Shown here one piece after another: positions 1 to 8,694 of a stretch of DNA of 64,000 nucleotides (positions are counted from its first letter, which is position 1; every line of letters begins with the position of its first letter). A model generated the notes under the pieces. It did not search any database, was not told the DNA's origin, and saw nothing but the letters and a program-made list of their open reading frames with translations. Origin of the DNA: Shimia_B sp038527375. GTDB lineage: Bacteria; Pseudomonadota; Alphaproteobacteria; Rhodobacterales; Rhodobacteraceae. Made by a program: the position numbers and the translations under genes. The stretch is from assembly GCA_038527375.1 (NCBI GenBank), contig JBCBFU010000008.1:13539-77538 (forward strand), in the 5' to 3' direction.

Positions 1-149
1 AGCAGCTCATCGCGCAGCTCTTGCGTGTTGCGATCCCACAGGTCGGTGAATTCTACGGCGTCGTAGTCCCGCGTCGCGGCCGTGGATAGGTGCAAGGACG
101 TTGGAAGGGTGGCGAAGGCGCGTTCCAGATGAACCGATGTGCGGGCCAT
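1..149 (-). CDS. 5' end of an unidentified protein, cut by the window edge
   Basis: Reading the minus strand from 149 gives an ATG and an open frame to the window edge, about 49 residues, beginning MARTSVHLERAF and continuing with an acidic stretch (DYDAVEFTDLWD). It starts 3 bases after the stop of the DUF1285 gene, so the two are probably cotranscribed. In related Rhodobacteraceae a NUDIX hydrolase and a CCA tRNA nucleotidyltransferase often follow DUF1285, but no motif of either family is in the visible part, so no function is assigned. Confidence 0.5.
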   Translation of the reverse strand, partial: MARTSVHLERAFATLPTSLHLSTAATRDYDAVEFTDLWDRNTQELRDEL

Positions 150-152
150 GCC

Positions 153-743
153 TCAGGGCAATTCGTCAGCCGGGATGATCGGGAAGAACGCGCCGCCTGA
201 CCACACACCAAACCATTCGGCGCCGTCATGCTGTTCGGTCGTGCCCAGATCGACCAAGCGGTAGAAGCTTTTGCGATCAATCAGCGCCTCGAGGTTTGCC
301 CGCACGAGGACGTAAGGCGACGGCTCCCCCGTCTCAGGGTCGCGGACCACGCGGATCGGATTGTCCGGCCCGGCCTTGGCCAGATCACCCACATGCGTTT
401 CAAACACGATCGTCTGGTCACGACCGGCCCCGCGCACGGCAAAATCCTGCGCCACGAACGGGGCGTCATCCACGGTGATCCCCACCTTTTCGACCGGCGT
501 CACCAGCACATAGTCGTCGCCATCCTTGCGCAGGATGGATGAGAACAGCTTTACAAGTCCGGGGCGCCCGATGGGCGTGCCCATGTAGAACCAAGTGCCG
601 TCGCGCGCGATGCGCATATCGAGGTCGCCGCAATGGGGTGGGTTCCAAAGATGCACTGGGGGTAGGCCCTTTTCGGCCCCGGCTGCCTGAATCGACGCCG
701 CCAGGCTTTCAGCGGTGGGGGTCACGATGTTTTGTCCGCTCAT
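153..743 (-). CDS. DUF1285 family protein
   Basis: A 196-residue soluble protein with no signal peptide or membrane segment. The conserved DUF1285 features are visible: an N-terminal LPPVHLWNPPHCGDLDMRI stretch, then an I-ARDGTWFYMGTPIGRP segment and a VTPVEKVGI strand. The family is widespread in alphaproteobacteria; the structures known to me are two-domain beta-rich folds without an assigned reaction. It is divergent from the MoxR gene at 806, with about 60 bases between the starts, so the two share a promoter region. The 3' neighbour begins 3 bases after its stop. Function is unknown; the family assignment is confident. Confidence 0.85.
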   Translation of the reverse strand: MSGQNIVTPTAESLAASIQAAGAEKGLPPVHLWNPPHCGDLDMRIARDGTWFYMGTPIGRPGLVKLFSSILRKDGDDYVLVTPVEKVGITVDDAPFVAQDFAVRGAGRDQTIVFETHVGDLAKAGPDNPIRVVRDPETGEPSPYVLVRANLEALIDRKSFYRLVDLGTTEQHDGAEWFGVWSGGAFFPIIPADELP

Positions 744-805
744 TCGTTTTGCCTCGGCCCGCAGTCACGTTACCTGTCACATATAAACACGTGGAGAGAG
801 ATGTC

Positions 806-1813
806 ATGACCGAAGCCGCCGACTTGGTTCAAGAGATCGAAGATCTGGGCGCAAAGCTGGCCGAGGCCAAAAGCTCGATCTCGGCCCGGTTCATCGGACA
901 GGACCGTGTGGTGGAGCTTGTTTTGGCCTCTCTGATGGCCGGAGGGCACGCCTTGCTGATCGGCTTGCCGGGGCTGGGCAAGACGCGGTTGGTCGACACG
1001 CTGTCCACCGTGATGGGGCTTGCGGGCAACCGCGTGCAGTTCACACCGGACCTGATGCCCGCCGATATTCTGGGGTCCGAGGTTCTGGAAACGGCAGCGG
1101 ACGGGACGCGGGCGTTCCGCTTTATCGAAGGCCCCGTATTCTGCCAGCTTTTGATGGCCGACGAAATCAACCGCGCCTCGCCGCGAACGCAATCGGCGCT
1201 GCTGCAAGCCATGCAGGAAAAGGCCGTCACGATTGGCGGGGTCGACAGGCCGCTGGGTGTGCCGTTCCATGTTCTCGCCACGCAGAACCCGATTGAACAA
1301 GAGGGAACCTATCCCTTGCCCGAGGCCCAGCTTGACCGCTTCCTCGTGGAAATTGACGTGCCTTACCCGGACCGCGCGACCGAGCGGGATATCTTGGTTG
1401 CAACCACCGGGGTTAGCGACGCGCAATCGCGCGAAGTGTTCAGCACGGCAGAGCTGCTGCAGGCGCAGACGCTCATCCGCCGGATGCCCGTGGGCGATCA
1501 GGTGGTCGAGGCGATCCTTGATCTCGTGCGCGCCTTCCGCCCGGGCGAGGCTGACGCGCCGCAGATCGTGCGCGAAACCGTGGCATGGGGCCCCGGCCCC
1601 CGGGCCGCGCAGGCGTTGATGCTGACGGTGCGCGCGCAGGCCCTGATGCACGGGCGCCTTGCGCCGTCGATCGAAGACGTGGTCGCCATGGCGCGCCCGG
1701 TCCTGAGCCACCGGATGGCGCTGACCTTTGCGGCGCGCGCGCGCGGCGACAGTCTGGGCGCCCTGATTGATCAGGTCACCGCAGACATCACCCGCTCCAA
1801 GGCAGCCGCCTAA
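806..1813 (+). CDS. MoxR family AAA+ ATPase
   Basis: 335 residues from the ATG at 806, which lies just after GGAGAGAG; the longer open frame upstream is not supported. Walker A is GLPGLGKT at about residues 53-60, Walker B is LLMADEINRA with the DE pair near 119-120, and sensor/second-region motifs ATQNPIEQEGTYPLPEAQLDRF follow. This is the MoxR class, chaperone-like ATPases thought to remodel or insert cofactors into partner proteins, usually VWA or DUF58 proteins encoded next door. Here the stop overlaps the start of a DUF58 gene (TAATG), and two large membrane proteins follow, matching the common MoxR/DUF58/Bat-like gene order. Confidence 0.92.
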   Translation: MTEAADLVQEIEDLGAKLAEAKSSISARFIGQDRVVELVLASLMAGGHALLIGLPGLGKTRLVDTLSTVMGLAGNRVQFTPDLMPADILGSEVLETAADGTRAFRFIEGPVFCQLLMADEINRASPRTQSALLQAMQEKAVTIGGVDRPLGVPFHVLATQNPIEQEGTYPLPEAQLDRFLVEIDVPYPDRATERDILVATTGVSDAQSREVFSTAELLQAQTLIRRMPVGDQVVEAILDLVRAFRPGEADAPQIVRETVAWGPGPRAAQALMLTVRAQALMHGRLAPSIEDVVAMARPVLSHRMALTFAARARGDSLGALIDQVTADITRSKAAA

Positions 1814-2688
1814 TGGTGACAACTGCGCCCCCAGCGGGTCTGCGCGCCGAGGCCGAGGGCCTCGCTGCGCCGTTCCCGCGCCTGTTGGCGCAGGCCGAAC
1901 ACTTGGCCGCGACGGTGCTGCTGGGCGATCACGGGCGCAGGCGCGCCGGGATGGGCGACGCCTTTTGGCAATACCGTCCTGCGCAACCGGGCGATCCCGC
2001 GCGGCGCATCGACTGGCGACGCTCGGCCCGGGCCGATGGCACTTTTGTGCGCGAGCGGGAATGGCAGATCGCGCAATCCGTGATCCTGTGGGTCGATCAG
2101 GCTGCGTCCATGGGCTTTGCCTCGGACGGGCTGCCCAGCAAGGGGGATCGCGCGCGCCTGTTGGCGATGGCCGTGTCGCTTTTGCTGCTGCGCGGTGGGG
2201 AACGCGTGGGGCTGACGGGGTTCACACTGCCGCCACGTGCGGGATCAGCGCAGATCGAACGCTTGGCCCATGCCCTGTCGTCCGCCGGTGAGGGCGATTT
2301 TGGCACGCCCGAGGCGCGCGGGATGCTGCCGCATTCCCGGGCGCTGTTCGTGTCCGACTTCCTCGGCAATGTCGATGACGTGGAGGCCGCGCTCTCAAAG
2401 GCCGCGGATCGCGGCGTGGGCGGCGCGCTGTTGATGGTGCTGGACCCCCAAGAGGAGGCCTTCCCCTTTGACGGGCGCACCATTTTCGAGAGCATGGGCG
2501 GCACCGTCAGCCACGAGACGTTGAAGGCTGGCGACCTGCGCGAGCGCTATTTGCAACGTCTGGCCGACCGCAAGGACAGGCTCGCCGGGTGGGCGCGCGC
2601 CGCGGGTTGGCAATTCCACGTCCACCACACGGACACCCCGGCGCAAGCGGCCCTGTTGTGGCTCTTTGGCGCGATGGAGCGGCGCTGA
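1813..2688 (+). CDS. DUF58 domain protein, MoxR partner
   Basis: 291 residues, start overlapping the moxR stop by one base. The DUF58 signature is clear near residues 45-80: GDAFWQYRPAQPGDPARRIDWR followed by SARADGTFVRERE. The rest resembles a VWA-like fold (ILWVDQAASM, then ALFVSDFLG near residue 180). No transmembrane helix is evident, unlike many DUF58 proteins that carry two at the N terminus. It is translationally coupled to both neighbours (TAATG upstream, TGATG downstream). Its role is inferred: a substrate or adaptor of the MoxR ATPase. The biochemical activity of the family is not settled. Confidence 0.88.
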   Translation: MVTTAPPAGLRAEAEGLAAPFPRLLAQAEHLAATVLLGDHGRRRAGMGDAFWQYRPAQPGDPARRIDWRRSARADGTFVREREWQIAQSVILWVDQAASMGFASDGLPSKGDRARLLAMAVSLLLLRGGERVGLTGFTLPPRAGSAQIERLAHALSSAGEGDFGTPEARGMLPHSRALFVSDFLGNVDDVEAALSKAADRGVGGALLMVLDPQEEAFPFDGRTIFESMGGTVSHETLKAGDLRERYLQRLADRKDRLAGWARAAGWQFHVHHTDTPAQAALLWLFGAMERR

Positions 2689-5450
2689 TGTGGGTTCTTG
2701 GTCCCATAGGCTTTACCGCACCTTGGCTGCTGCTCGCGCTCGCTGCGCTTCCGATCCTGTGGATTCTCCTGCGCGCCGTGCCGCCTGCGCCAATCCGGCG
2801 GCGGTTTCCGGGTGTGGCGCTCCTTTTGGGGCTGCAGGAGGACGAACAGCAGACGGATCGCACACCGTGGTGGCTGTTGCTGTTGCGGATGCTGGCTGTG
2901 GCGGCGGCGATAATCGGCTTTGCGGGACCTGTCCTGAACCCGGATCGCGAGGCATCGGGCACCGGGCCTTTGTTGATCGTCTTTGACGGCGGGTGGGCCG
3001 ATGCGCCCACATGGCCCGCACGCATGGATCGCGCCGAGGCGGCCTTGGCGGATGCGGCGCGGGATGGACGCCCCGCAGCCGTGGCCGTGCTGACCGATCT
3101 GGATGCCGCGCCGCCCGCCTTTCAGGCCGCGCAAAGCTGGACCACGCGCTTGCCCGGGATAACGCCCGCGCCGTGGTTGCCGGATGCAGGCGCCCACGAG
3201 ACGTTGGCGCAGCAGGTCGCGGACCTTGGCGGGTTCGACACCCTGTGGATGTCCGACGGTCTGGACCGCCCGGGTCGCGGCGATTTGTTGACTGCGCTAC
3301 AGGCCCAAGGGGCGGTCAGCGTCTATCAGGCGGCACGCCCACAGGTGGTGCTGCACCCCGTGCGCTTCGAGGACGGGAACATCATCGTCAGCGGCTCGCG
3401 CCTGCCGGCGGTGCAGGAGGTTGAAGTGACGGTCCATGCCATTGGGCGCGATCCAACCGGCATCGAACGGATCCTTGCCACGGTCCCGTTGACCTTTGAG
3501 GGTGCCGAGCCGCAGGCCGAAGTTTCCCTTGCCCTGCCTCCTGAGCTTCGCAATCGCGTGACGCGCATGTCGATCGCGGGAGTGCGGTCGGCGGGTGCCG
3601 TGACGCTCACCGATGATGGGCTGAAACGGCGCGAGGTCGCGTTGATCGCCGGTGGCAATGACCGCGAAGGGTTGGAGCTTTTGTCGCCTGTGCACTACCT
3701 CGAACAAGCCTTGATCCCGACTGCCGATCTGATTGGCGGTGACATGTCGGATATCCTTCTGGCGAACCCGGACGTGATTGTGCTGGCGGACGTCGCGCAA
3801 GTGTCGGACGAGGCGGACGTGCTCGATTGGGTGGACCAAGGGGGGCTTTTGGTCCGCTTTGCAGGCACCCGTCTTGCGGCCTCCGATCTGGGGCGCGAGA
3901 TCGAGGATCCCCTGTTGCCCGTGCGGCTGCGCGTGGGGGGGCGATCCGTTGGAGGCGCGATGTCGTGGGGCGATCCCAAAACGCTGCAACCCTTCTCGGC
4001 CGACTCTCCCTTCTTTGGTCTTCCCATCCCTGAAGACGTGACCGTGGCGGCCCAAGTCATGGCGGAACCCGATCCCATGCTGGCGGAGCGGACGATTGCG
4101 TCCCTCGCCGATGGCACGCCGCTTGTGACCCGCAAACGTGTGGGCGAGGGGCAGGTCATCTTGTTCCACGTGACGGCGAATGCTGAATGGTCGACCCTGC
4201 CGCTGTCGGGCCTTTTTGTTGGCATGTTGGAGCGTCTGGCGATTTCGACGCGCCCTGCGGTCCCGGATCTGGCTGAATTGGAGGGGACGGTCTGGCAACC
4301 GATGCAACAGTTGACGGGCTTTGGCGATATCGAGCCTGCCGATGGTGCCGTAGGTGTGGCTGGCGCGGTTCTGGGGACCCTGACGGCGTCGCCTGATTTG
4401 CCCGCAGGGCTGTATTCGGGACAGGATCGCAGCGTTGCGGTGAACGCAGTGCGCACCGACTTCGAACTTGCGCCTGCTGTCTGGCCTGCCGGGGTTCCCG
4501 TGGCGGGCGGCACAGCCGCGCGGGACCTGCCCCTGAAGGGGTGGGTTTTGGCTGCGGGTCTGACGCTCCTCATGGTCGATTTGCTGGCGTCGCTTTGGCT
4601 GTCGGGCAAGCTGCGAGGGCCGCGCGCTCAGGTCGCGGCGCTCGTGTTGGGGGCCATGATGGTCGTCCCGCAGGCCGACGCGCAAATGCCGGAAGACGCA
4701 CTCGCGCTGCGCGCCACGACCGAAGTTGTGCTGGCCCATGTGGTGACCGGCGACCGGACGCTCGATCAGGTCGCGGCAGCCGGGCTTCGCGGCCTTGGCG
4801 ATACCCTGTTTCGGCGCACCGCCATTGAACCGGCAGACCCGATTGCCGTTGACATTGAAACCGACGAGATCGCTTTCTTTCCGTTCATCTATTGGCCCGT
4901 GACCCCGACGCAGGCCGTCCCAAGCGCGGAGGCCTATGCCAAGCTGAACCGCTACCTGCGGGGCGGCGGCATGATCCTGTTTGACACCCGCGACGGGGAC
5001 ACGGCGCAGTTCGGGGCGTCATCACCCGCCGCGCGCAAGCTGCAGCAGATCGCGCGTCCACTGGATATTCCGCCCTTGGAACCCATCCCGCAGGACCATG
5101 TCCTGACGCGGGCCTTTTATCTGCTGCAGGATTTCCCCGGTCGCTATAACGGGGCCGCTGTCTGGGTCGAGGCCGCGCCGCCCGACGCCGAACAGGTCGA
5201 AGGCATGCCGTTCCGAAACCTCAATGACGGCGTGACACCGGTTGTGGTGGGCGCCAATGATTGGGCCAGTGCCTGGGCGCAGGATGCGCGCGGAAATTGG
5301 CTCTATCCCGTGGGTCGTGGGTTCCAAGGCGAACGCCAGCGTGAGATCGCACTGCGGTTCGGGGTGAACCTGATCATGCACGTCCTCACCGGCAATTACA
5401 AAAGCGATCAGGTCCATGTGCCGGCCTTGCTGGATCGGTTGGGCCAATGA
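2688..5450 (+). CDS. BatA-like membrane protein with C-terminal DUF4159 domain
   Basis: 920 residues from the ATG at 2688, which overlaps the DUF58 stop (TGATG). The N terminus has two hydrophobic helices separated by a short basic loop (about residues 8-26 and 58-78), the double-transmembrane arrangement of aerotolerance BatA-type proteins. A long periplasmic or cytosolic alpha/beta region follows, with a further helix near residues 620-640 and another about residue 655. The last 220 residues form the DUF4159 domain (IETDEIAFFPFIYWPVTP, then YLRGGGMILFDTRDG). Family members sit in MoxR operons. Envelope or stress functions have been proposed, but nothing in the sequence shows a reaction. Confidence 0.85.
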   Translation: MWVLGPIGFTAPWLLLALAALPILWILLRAVPPAPIRRRFPGVALLLGLQEDEQQTDRTPWWLLLLRMLAVAAAIIGFAGPVLNPDREASGTGPLLIVFDGGWADAPTWPARMDRAEAALADAARDGRPAAVAVLTDLDAAPPAFQAAQSWTTRLPGITPAPWLPDAGAHETLAQQVADLGGFDTLWMSDGLDRPGRGDLLTALQAQGAVSVYQAARPQVVLHPVRFEDGNIIVSGSRLPAVQEVEVTVHAIGRDPTGIERILATVPLTFEGAEPQAEVSLALPPELRNRVTRMSIAGVRSAGAVTLTDDGLKRREVALIAGGNDREGLELLSPVHYLEQALIPTADLIGGDMSDILLANPDVIVLADVAQVSDEADVLDWVDQGGLLVRFAGTRLAASDLGREIEDPLLPVRLRVGGRSVGGAMSWGDPKTLQPFSADSPFFGLPIPEDVTVAAQVMAEPDPMLAERTIASLADGTPLVTRKRVGEGQVILFHVTANAEWSTLPLSGLFVGMLERLAISTRPAVPDLAELEGTVWQPMQQLTGFGDIEPADGAVGVAGAVLGTLTASPDLPAGLYSGQDRSVAVNAVRTDFELAPAVWPAGVPVAGGTAARDLPLKGWVLAAGLTLLMVDLLASLWLSGKLRGPRAQVAALVLGAMMVVPQADAQMPEDALALRATTEVVLAHVVTGDRTLDQVAAAGLRGLGDTLFRRTAIEPADPIAVDIETDEIAFFPFIYWPVTPTQAVPSAEAYAKLNRYLRGGGMILFDTRDGDTAQFGASSPAARKLQQIARPLDIPPLEPIPQDHVLTRAFYLLQDFPGRYNGAAVWVEAAPPDAEQVEGMPFRNLNDGVTPVVVGANDWASAWAQDARGNWLYPVGRGFQGERQREIALRFGVNLIMHVLTGNYKSDQVHVPALLDRLGQ

Positions 5451-7495
5451 CGGGCACGGTGATCTTTGACCCGCTTTTGCCGTGGGTGCCAATCTGGGCG
5501 TTGCTAGCCGTGGCCGTCGTGCTGGTCGTCTTTGGGGCGTGGCGCGGATTGACCGGCTGGTGGCTGCGTGGTCTCGCGGCGCTGGCCCTTGCGGGAGCGA
5601 TTGCAAACCCCGCATGGCAGTCCGAGGATCGCGCGCCGCAATCGGATATCGTGATCGCGGTCATCGACGAAAGCGCCTCTCAGGCCCTGTCGGACCGCAG
5701 CGAACAGACTCAGGCCGCGCTGGATCATCTGGAGGGTGAGGTCGCCCGGCGAGGCGGGACCGAGCTCAAGACCGTGCGCGTGGGCGATGGCGAGGACAAT
5801 CAGGGCTCGCTCGTGATGGCCGCCGTGTCACAGGCGCTGGCTGAAACACCCATCGCGCGGGTTGCAGGCATCGTCGTGATCTCGGACGGGCAAATCCACG
5901 ACGTCGACGCCGCGCCCGAGCTTCCCGCACCGCTGCATCTGTGGCGCACAGGCGCGCCAGAGGATTGGGACCGCAGGTTGCAGGTCCGCAACGCGCCGGC
6001 CTTTGCGATTTTGGGCGAACCGGTCACCCTGACACTCAGGCTTGACGATCTGGGTGCGGTTCCCGGTGCGGTGACGGTTCCTTTGGACGTATCTGTCGAT
6101 GGCGGGCCGGATCAGCGGTTTGATGTGCCGGTGGGCGAAGACTTGGACCTGCCGCTGACGCTGCCCCATGGCGGGATGAACGTGATCCGGTTTTCCACGC
6201 CCGTGGCCGAAGGCGAGTTGACGGACCGCAACAATGCCGCCGTCGTTCAAATCAACGGGGTCCGCGACCGCCTTCGCGTCCTGCTCGTCTCGGGGGAGCC
6301 ACACCCCGGCGAACGCACGTGGCGCAACCTGCTGAAGTCGGATGCCTCGGTCGATCTTGTGCACTTCACCATCCTGCGCCCGCCCGAGAAACAAGATGGC
6401 GTCCCGGTCTCGGAACTGTCGCTGATTGCCTTCCCCACGCGCGAGCTTTTTCAGGAAAAGATCGACGAATTCGATCTCATCATCTTTGACCGCTACAAGC
6501 GGCGCGGCATCTTGCCTGCGCTCTACCTCGACAATGTGCGTCGCTATATCGAAGACGGCGGCGCGGTTCTGATCGCGGCGGGTCCCGATTTCGCAAGCGC
6601 AGACAGCCTGTACCGGTCGCCCTTGGGCGAGGTCATTCCCGGAACACCCACCGCCCGCGTGATCGAGGAGGGTTTTGCCCCCGCGCTCACGGATATGGGC
6701 GACCGCCACCCGGTGACCGAAGGGCTCGAGGCGTTTGCGCCCGACGGAGGTTGGGGGCGCTGGTTCCGGCAAGTGGATGTTGCGCCGAAGTCGGGTCAAA
6801 TTCTGATGGCAGGGGTCGAGGAGCGTCCGCTTCTGCTCGTCGATCGCGTGGGCGAGGGGCGGATCGTTCTGCTAGCTTCCGATCACGCGTGGCTGTGGGA
6901 TCGCGGCTACGAAGGTGGTGGTCCGCAGCTCGAACTGCTGCGCCGCGTGGCGCATTGGTCGATGAAGGAACCCGAGCTGGAGGAAGAGGCGCTGACTGCC
7001 ACCACCAACGGTCAGACCATGACTGTGGTGCGCCGGACCTTGGGCGAAGAGGTCGGGCAGGTGATCATCGAACGCCCCGATGGCGAAACCGAGGCCTTGA
7101 CCCTGCAAGAGGTGCGCCCCGGCCGGTGGGAGGGCACGTATGCGGGCCCCGATATCGGCCTCTACCGCCTAAGCGAAGGCGATCAAGACGCCGTCGTGGC
7201 ACTGGGTCCGGCGGCCCCGCGTGAGTTTGAAAACGCCCTTGCCACGGGCGCGGTTCTGGCACCGGTATTGGCCCCGTTCCGGGCCGGTGACATGGCGCTG
7301 TTCGATGGCTTTCCTGATCTGCGCAACATCCGCCCGGGACGTCCGGCGGCCGGGCGCGGTTGGGTGGGGATCACCCCGCGCGAGGCCTATGTAACCACGG
7401 ATGTGCGGGTCTTGCCGCTGATCCCCGGATGGGCGTTCTTGCTGTTGTCGGCGCTCTTGATCATCGGGGCGTGGCTGCGCGAGGGGCGGCGCTAG
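5447..7495 (+). CDS. Large membrane protein with glutamine-amidotransferase-like fold
   Basis: 682 residues, start overlapping the preceding stop (ATGA). It has two N-terminal transmembrane helices (about 9-27 and 35-55), then a VWA-like stretch (DIVIAVIDESASQALSDR, with ISDGQIHDV later), then a domain resembling class I amidotransferase-like proteins (RVLLVSGEPHPGERTWRNLL, IIFDRYKRRGILP, YIEDGGAVLIAAGPDF). A single helix closes the C terminus. The amidotransferase-like domain lacks an obvious catalytic Cys, so an enzymatic role is doubtful. It is the last gene of the MoxR operon and ends just before the convergent gene at 7505. Confidence 0.8.
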   Translation: MTGTVIFDPLLPWVPIWALLAVAVVLVVFGAWRGLTGWWLRGLAALALAGAIANPAWQSEDRAPQSDIVIAVIDESASQALSDRSEQTQAALDHLEGEVARRGGTELKTVRVGDGEDNQGSLVMAAVSQALAETPIARVAGIVVISDGQIHDVDAAPELPAPLHLWRTGAPEDWDRRLQVRNAPAFAILGEPVTLTLRLDDLGAVPGAVTVPLDVSVDGGPDQRFDVPVGEDLDLPLTLPHGGMNVIRFSTPVAEGELTDRNNAAVVQINGVRDRLRVLLVSGEPHPGERTWRNLLKSDASVDLVHFTILRPPEKQDGVPVSELSLIAFPTRELFQEKIDEFDLIIFDRYKRRGILPALYLDNVRRYIEDGGAVLIAAGPDFASADSLYRSPLGEVIPGTPTARVIEEGFAPALTDMGDRHPVTEGLEAFAPDGGWGRWFRQVDVAPKSGQILMAGVEERPLLLVDRVGEGRIVLLASDHAWLWDRGYEGGGPQLELLRRVAHWSMKEPELEEEALTATTNGQTMTVVRRTLGEEVGQVIIERPDGETEALTLQEVRPGRWEGTYAGPDIGLYRLSEGDQDAVVALGPAAPREFENALATGAVLAPVLAPFRAGDMALFDGFPDLRNIRPGRPAAGRGWVGITPREAYVTTDVRVLPLIPGWAFLLLSALLIIGAWLREGRR

Positions 7496-7504
7496 GGCGG
7501 TCAG

Positions 7505-7855
7505 TTACGGCAGATCGATGATCACCGGCTCTTCGCCCCAACCAGACAGGTTGTCGCGCACAAACACATGCACCTGTGCCACCGTATCCGGGATCACCAC
7601 CCCGGACAGTGATCGTGTGAAAGGCTGTTCGTTCACATGGGGATGGGCCAGAGGCCGCGTCCCCAGAACAGTCCCATCCGGTGCCCGCACCTCCCACCCA
7701 TCGGCGTAGTGGTCCCACCCGGTATCGGGATGGGCCACGGTCACGTCGAACTGCCACGCATCGCCCGCCCGCGTGACGTTAACGTTGGTGATCTCGGCCG
7801 GGTCGGCCAAGGCGGGTGCGGCCAACAGGATGAGAGCGGTGGCTGTGCGGATCAT
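7505..7855 (-). CDS. Small periplasmic protein of unknown function
   Basis: 116 residues when started at the ATG at 7855, which begins a typical signal peptide (MIRTATALILLAAPALA, probable cleavage after ALA). The upstream in-frame extension has no signal and is rejected. The mature part of about 100 residues is beta-rich with conserved aromatic and His residues (GWDHYADGWEVRAPDG, AHPHVNEQPF). Its start overlaps the stop of the DUF599 gene by 4 bases (ATGA), so it is translated in tandem with it. I do not recognise a named family. It probably acts in the periplasm. Confidence 0.75.
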   Translation of the reverse strand: MIRTATALILLAAPALADPAEITNVNVTRAGDAWQFDVTVAHPDTGWDHYADGWEVRAPDGTVLGTRPLAHPHVNEQPFTRSLSGVVIPDTVAQVHVFVRDNLSGWGEEPVIIDLP

Positions 7856-8559
7856 GGAGCACGCTCCTGTGTCGTGGTTTTGGGTGCCGTGAGGATCTCT
7901 TGGCTCAGTGACGCGAACTCCCGCTGCCAGAGCAAGACACAAACGATCAAAGCCCCGAGAACCAGAGGGATTGGACCCAGCACCCAGGCAAGCGCCGCCA
8001 AGGCGAAATACATCGCGCGCAGACCGCGATTGAAATTCAGCGCCGCGCGGATGTTGATTTCGGCAGCCTGCGCAGCGCGGGGGTAGGTGATTGGCAAGTC
8101 TGGCTCATTCGGAACTGCGGCCATCACCACCGCGCAATATCCGAAAAGCCGGTTCGACCAGACGAATTTCAAAAAGGCAGAGGTCAAAAAGAACACCACG
8201 AGGATCAGCCGGATCGGTGCCAGTTCAGCATTGATGACGCCCGGGATCACATCGGTGACGCCGCTGATCTGCATGCCGTTCCCGATCAGCGCAAGTGTGG
8301 CCCCAACAGCCAGAAGCGAGGTCGAGGCGAAGAACGCCGTGCCTTGCCGCAGCAGACCCATGATCTGGGCATCAAAGATGCGCGGTTGCCGGGTGACAAA
8401 GGCCTCCATCCAAGCGCGGCGATAGCCTTTCATCAGCACGGTCACAGACGGCTTGCCCCGGCTGGGATGCTCGATCCGCCAGCCAATTGCGATCCACAGC
8501 CCCAGCGTCAGGCCCAAGGCCATCCAGTCAGCGGGCGAAAACAGGCTGAGAATATACAT
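7852..8559 (-). CDS. DUF599 family integral membrane protein
   Basis: 235 residues with about four hydrophobic helices (near residues 8-28, 72-92, 110-130 and 185-215). The N-terminal segment and the following basic region with MKGYRRAWM and FVTRQPRIFDAQIMG match DUF599, a family of bacterial membrane proteins with no known function. It is the first gene of a two-gene minus-strand unit and overlaps the small periplasmic protein gene by 4 bases. It is divergent from glcD, leaving about 135 bases of shared promoter region. Confidence 0.82.
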   Translation of the reverse strand: MYILSLFSPADWMALGLTLGLWIAIGWRIEHPSRGKPSVTVLMKGYRRAWMEAFVTRQPRIFDAQIMGLLRQGTAFFASTSLLAVGATLALIGNGMQISGVTDVIPGVINAELAPIRLILVVFFLTSAFLKFVWSNRLFGYCAVVMAAVPNEPDLPITYPRAAQAAEINIRAALNFNRGLRAMYFALAALAWVLGPIPLVLGALIVCVLLWQREFASLSQEILTAPKTTTQERAP

Positions 8560-8622
8560 GGACGTCCTGCGATGATTTTGGGCGGTTTGGACCCTGCGGC
8601 ACCGTGGCAGGCCGTCGACCCG

Positions 8623-8661
8623 TTGCCAATTCCTGAAATTGGTTATATTTCCTTACCAATT
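8623..8661 (+). promoter_or_regulatory. Candidate glc promoter with AATTGGT/ACCAATT operator repeats
   Basis: AATTGGT at 8637-8643 and ACCAATT at 8655-8661 form a perfect inverted repeat with an 11-base spacer. A third half-site, CCAATT at 8626-8631, forms a second inverted repeat with AATTGG at 8637-8642. A -10-like TATATT (8644-8649) lies inside the spacer and a -35-like TTGCCA (8623-8628) lies 15 bases upstream. FadR-type GntR regulators such as PdhR and GlcC bind TGGT/ACCA half-sites, though usually closer together. The assignment as an operator of glcDEF is an inference from position and half-site type. Confidence 0.45.
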
Positions 8662-8694
8662 CACAGATTACCCCCGTATCCGAGAGAGACCGCC

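Noticed and set aside
1..149. Assignment of the left-edge fragment to NUDIX CoA pyrophosphatase
   Set aside because: Gene order in relatives suggests it, but no NUDIX box is within the visible 49 residues.
3297..4739. A 480-residue open frame on the minus strand
   Set aside because: It is antisense to the BatA/DUF4159 gene, with the Arg/Gln/His-rich composition of a shadow frame.
8344..8694. N-terminal extension of GlcD
   Set aside because: It would add 117 residues antisense to the DUF599 gene; the ATG at 8695 has a ribosome-binding site and the family start.
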